Source of the DNA: Gemmatimonadota bacterium
Lineage (GTDB): Bacteria; Gemmatimonadota; Gemmatimonadetes; Gemmatimonadales; Gemmatimonadaceae
Assembly (NCBI GenBank): GCA_016874035.1
Contig: VGVM01000029.1
Coordinates: forward strand, 1-34,252
Reading direction: 5' to 3'
Length of the DNA stretch: 34,252 nucleotides
Shown piece by piece: positions 31,542 to 34,252 of the stretch. Both the position numbers and the translations under genes were made by a program. Below the pieces are notes generated by a model that was given only the letters and a program-made list of their open reading frames with translations, made no database searches and was not told the origin of the DNA. Positions within the stretch are counted from its first letter, which is position 1. Each line of letters opens with the position of its first letter.

Positions 31542-31577
31542 GCGACAAAGATAGCCTCGGAGGGGGTATAATCCGCC
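31542..31577 (+). promoter_or_regulatory. Divergent promoter with TATAAT next to a GTG start
   Basis: Only 36 nt separate the two divergent start codons. On the plus strand a perfect TATAAT (31567-31572) ends 5 nt before the GTG at 31578, with a partial -35 (GCGACA, 31542-31547) 19 bp upstream. A start site about 7 nt after the -10 box would fall on the GTG, implying a leaderless mRNA. On the minus strand TATCTT ends 6 nt before the ATG of the divergent gene, a weaker mirror image. Confidence 0.5.
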
Positions 31578-34252
31578 GTGCTTTCGCTCTCGCCGCGCCG
31601 CACGGCCGTGCTGTCATGTGGGGCCCTCGTGGCCATGGCGGCCTGGCTGCGTGCCGGCGCCCCGCTGCCCGGCTCCAGCCCGGATGCCCCGGGTCGCGCG
31701 GCGACGGCGGCGACGACGGAACTCCGCGAGGCGATCGAATCGGAGGCGGCGGCGTTGCGGGCAATCGCATCCGCGGCGCTCGACCGGGTTGGCGGGTCTC
31801 CCGCGAGCGCCTTCGACGCGCTGACGGGCCTTGTCGCCGACAATCCCCGCCGGTCCGTGGCGGCGACGCGTGACGGCCTGGTGTCCGCCTGGGGTGGTCG
31901 GTACCTCGGCCCGACGGATTCGCTCAGCGGGCCGATCGGTGTTGTCGGCAACGAGTTTCACCTGGTCCTCTACGCCGTCGTGATCCGCGACTCGGACCGC
32001 GCGGTCGCGTCGTCGCTGATCCACGCGGCGCCCCCCGGCGACGGGCTCGCCCGCGGACTGGACATCGCGATCGTGGAGAACGGCGACGTCGCCGGATTCA
32101 CGTTCGGCTCGCCGGGGGCGCCGCTCCCCGAGGGCGCGCAGCTCGCGACCGTGGGCGACACGCCGGTGATCGGCGTTCGGGCGACGCCACTGGAGCCGGC
32201 GGCGTACGCCGCACGCCAAGCCGAGCGCCGGCAGCTGTGGGGCGGGTTTTTGCTGGCACTGGCCGCGGTGGTGGTGCTGGTCCGGATCTGGCGTCGCGCG
32301 CAAGCACGCGGTCGCGTCGGGGTGCTGGCGATGGTCGTGGTGCTCGTGGCGATCGTGCCGTTGAGCGCGTACTCGAACGCGTCGGTCCTGTTCAGCCCGG
32401 CGGTGTTCTATGTCGCCGAGGGTGGCCCGCTGAGCGGCAGTATCGCGGCGGTCGCGCTCGTGGCGGCGACGCTGCTGGCCGGTGTGCTCGCGGCGTATCG
32501 TGCCGACGCGCTGCCGCGGGCCCGGATCTGGAGCGTGGTGACGATCGGTATCGTGGCGGTCGTCGCACCGTTCGTGATCACGGCGGTCGCGCGCGGGATC
32601 CGGTATCCCGCGGACGGCGCGTCGCCGCTGTTGTGGATCGCGTGGGAGACGGCGGTCTTCCTGACGGCCACGCTCGCGCTCGTCACGATGATCGCGGTGG
32701 GTGGCGCCCGCACGGCCGATCGCGGCCTCCCGCCCTGGGTTGCGGTGCTGCTCGCCGCGGGCGCCACGGCGGTTGCGCCGATGGTCGTGACGGCGCGCGG
32801 CGGCTTGCCGACATGGTACGCCGTGGTGTGGGCAGTGGCGATCGTCGCCGTGGCCGTTTCGCGCCGCGGCGCAGCCCGGATCGGCGCGGCGGCGGCGGTG
32901 GCGGCGTTTGGGGCAGCCGCGGTCACGTGGAGCGAGACCGTCAAGGCGCGCGTCGTGCTCGCGGAACTCGATGTCAGTTCGCTTTCGGTCGCGGACTCGG
33001 GCACGAGCGCACTCCTGCGCCGGTTCCCGCTGCAACTCGATTCGAACAGCGCGGCGCGTTCGCGTGCCGAACTCATGGCCCAGTTCGCCGCGTCGGAACT
33101 GGCCAGCTCGAACCACCCGATCGACCTCACGACGTGGTCGCCGGGCGGCGCCGCGGTGATGGTGGACCTCCGCGTTGGCCTGGGGCCCGGCACGGCGCGC
33201 GGGGTGGAGTACTTCGCGCGCATGGCGGCCGAGACACGACAGCCCGTGCTCACGCATGTGCCGGGCGAGCAGAGCATGCTCACGGTGCTGGCGCTTCCGC
33301 ATGTGGACGGCACGGTGACCACCGCGGTGCTCTCGCCGCGTACGCGCCTGGTCGCGCCGGACCCATTCCCGACGATCACCGGGCTCGCGCCGCGCCGCGG
33401 CGGCGGCGAGGACCCGCCGTACACGCTGCAGGCATCGCCCGCGGACCTCACGCAGTACGTGTCGTCCGAGGCGGCGTGGACGCGGCGGAACGATGAAATC
33501 CACGGCGACTGGTTCCTGCCATCGGGCGCGCAGGTGCTGCATGTGCACGCCCGGGTGCCGCTCAGTACCTACGGCGCCCTCGCGACGCGCGGCGCCCTCC
33601 TGGTGTTCGCCAACCTCGCGTTGTTCGGCGCGGTCTGGCTGCTGCTCGTGGTGGCGGACGGCGGGGCGCGCCGCCCGCTTCTCGATGCGACCACGACCTG
33701 GCTCCGCAGTTACCGCGCGCGCCTGACGGTCTCGCTGTTCGGCGCCTTCGTACTGCCGGCCGCGGCGTTCACCACGTGGAGTTACACGCGCCTCCGCGAC
33801 GACGATGCGCGCGCGCGCGACGTGCTGGTGGGCGAGACGCTGCGTGGCGTGCTGGCCTCGCCGAGCACCGGGATCGACTCGCTCGCGGCGCGGTTCGATG
33901 CGCCGCTGTTCCTGTTCGCCAACGGCGTGCTGGTCGCATCGAGCGACCCGCTCTTCGATGCGCTGGCGCCGATCGGTCGGCTGTTGCCCGCGGAAGCCGC
34001 GGCCGCCCTGCTGCAGGACGACGACGGGTTCGCGACCGCGGATCTCGTGGTGGGTGGCGCACCGATGCGCTTCGGGTTCCGCGCGATCGCGGATAGCGGG
34101 AATGGTGGTCGGCTCGTGTTGGGCGTCCCCGCGCGCACGGCGGGCCTGGCCCTCGATCAGCAACGCACGGACCTGGTGTACCTCGGCGCGGTGATCACCA
34201 TTTCCGGCGCGCTGCTGGCGCTGTGGTTGTCCGGCATAGCGGCGCGCGCGCT
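31578..34252 (+). CDS. Large multi-span membrane sensor, probable histidine kinase (partial)
   Basis: Open from GTG 31578 to the window edge, over 890 codons without a stop; the 3' end is missing. Layout: N-terminal helix (about 8-22), an extracytoplasmic region, a cluster of about seven to eight helices (221-460), a second extracytoplasmic region (about 460-670), helices near 672-692 and 715-735, a further sensor-like domain (about 740-865), and a last helix (868-887) ending GIAARAL, where a HAMP domain would begin. This resembles NtrY-like sensor kinases of Gemmatimonadota and Bacteroidota, but no HAMP, His-box or ATPase domain is inside the window, so kinase identity is inferred. The upstream in-frame TAA at 31569 fixes GTG 31578 as the first possible start. 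Confidence 0.72.
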   Translation, partial: MLSLSPRRTAVLSCGALVAMAAWLRAGAPLPGSSPDAPGRAATAATTELREAIESEAAALRAIASAALDRVGGSPASAFDALTGLVADNPRRSVAATRDGLVSAWGGRYLGPTDSLSGPIGVVGNEFHLVLYAVVIRDSDRAVASSLIHAAPPGDGLARGLDIAIVENGDVAGFTFGSPGAPLPEGAQLATVGDTPVIGVRATPLEPAAYAARQAERRQLWGGFLLALAAVVVLVRIWRRAQARGRVGVLAMVVVLVAIVPLSAYSNASVLFSPAVFYVAEGGPLSGSIAAVALVAATLLAGVLAAYRADALPRARIWSVVTIGIVAVVAPFVITAVARGIRYPADGASPLLWIAWETAVFLTATLALVTMIAVGGARTADRGLPPWVAVLLAAGATAVAPMVVTARGGLPTWYAVVWAVAIVAVAVSRRGAARIGAAAAVAAFGAAAVTWSETVKARVVLAELDVSSLSVADSGTSALLRRFPLQLDSNSAARSRAELMAQFAASELASSNHPIDLTTWSPGGAAVMVDLRVGLGPGTARGVEYFARMAAETRQPVLTHVPGEQSMLTVLALPHVDGTVTTAVLSPRTRLVAPDPFPTITGLAPRRGGGEDPPYTLQASPADLTQYVSSEAAWTRRNDEIHGDWFLPSGAQVLHVHARVPLSTYGALATRGALLVFANLALFGAVWLLLVVADGGARRPLLDATTTWLRSYRARLTVSLFGAFVLPAAAFTTWSYTRLRDDDARARDVLVGETLRGVLASPSTGIDSLAARFDAPLFLFANGVLVASSDPLFDALAPIGRLLPAEAAAALLQDDDGFATADLVVGGAPMRFGFRAIADSGNGGRLVLGVPARTAGLALDQQRTDLVYLGAVITISGALLALWLSGIAARA

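Noticed and set aside
31614-34163. An 849-codon open frame on the minus strand.
   Set aside because: It is Arg/His/Gln-rich without domains and lies opposite the membrane-sensor frame, which has proper hydrophobic helices and runs to the window edge. High GC creates such antisense frames.
1-34252. tRNA, rRNA, CRISPR array, transposase or prophage genes.
   Set aside because: I saw no tRNA-like cloverleaf arms, no regularly spaced repeats of CRISPR type and no transposase or phage motifs.

Overview
This is a GC-rich, densely coding bacterial chromosome segment. Strong Shine-Dalgarno sites are scarce, GTG/TTG starts are frequent, and there is a bacillithiol-pathway deacetylase and a large array of MacB-type permeases. 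Together these fit a soil-type member of Gemmatimonadota or a close relative. That placement is inferred from style and gene content; no rRNA or marker gene proves it. No tRNA, rRNA, CRISPR array, transposase or prophage gene was found.

Layout. (1) 22-6547, minus strand: a putative metal-linked ABC module (DUF3299 protein, ATPase, FtsX-type permease with a His/acidic loop). It is followed by a secreted lectin-fold protein, a secreted TolB-propeller/CehA-like metallohydrolase and a second DUF3299 protein. (2) 6725-12595, minus strand: a tightly overlapping four-gene operon of three SPFH (HflK/HflC/stomatin-like) membrane proteins and a P-type ATPase whose usual CPC membrane motif reads TPT. 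(3) 12596-13159: an intergenic island with a 56-codon frame that looks like a small or truncated membrane protein. (4) 13160-15382, minus strand: cysteine desulfurase and MnmA, i.e. tRNA 2-thiouridine synthesis. (5) 15491-18875: housekeeping and metabolic genes on both strands (CPBP protease, tryptophan 2,3-dioxygenase, BshB1, RidA, SDR), closed by a perfect 15-bp hairpin terminator. (6) 18966-30772, minus strand: a small Gly-rich secreted protein, then an efflux-type operon read from high to low coordinates: TolC, MacA-like adaptor, one MacB-type ATPase, and six consecutive permeases in three A/B pairs. (7) 30852-34252: a secreted protein of unknown function, divergent from a large multi-membrane-span sensor protein that runs off the window, probably a histidine kinase.

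How they work together. The TolC/adaptor/ATPase genes could serve three different permease heterodimers, giving one export machine with three interchangeable membrane cores. Alternating permease type, short gaps within pairs and hairpin-containing gaps between pairs all support this. Blocks 1 and 2 look like a cell-envelope metal-homeostasis or membrane-stress locus. The ABC + DUF3299 part resembles the Zur-controlled zinc operons zrgABCDE of Vibrio and PA4063-PA4066 of Pseudomonas. The SPFH + TPT-ATPase part is the best candidate for an undescribed system: an ion pump apparently paired with its own set of membrane-scaffold proteins.
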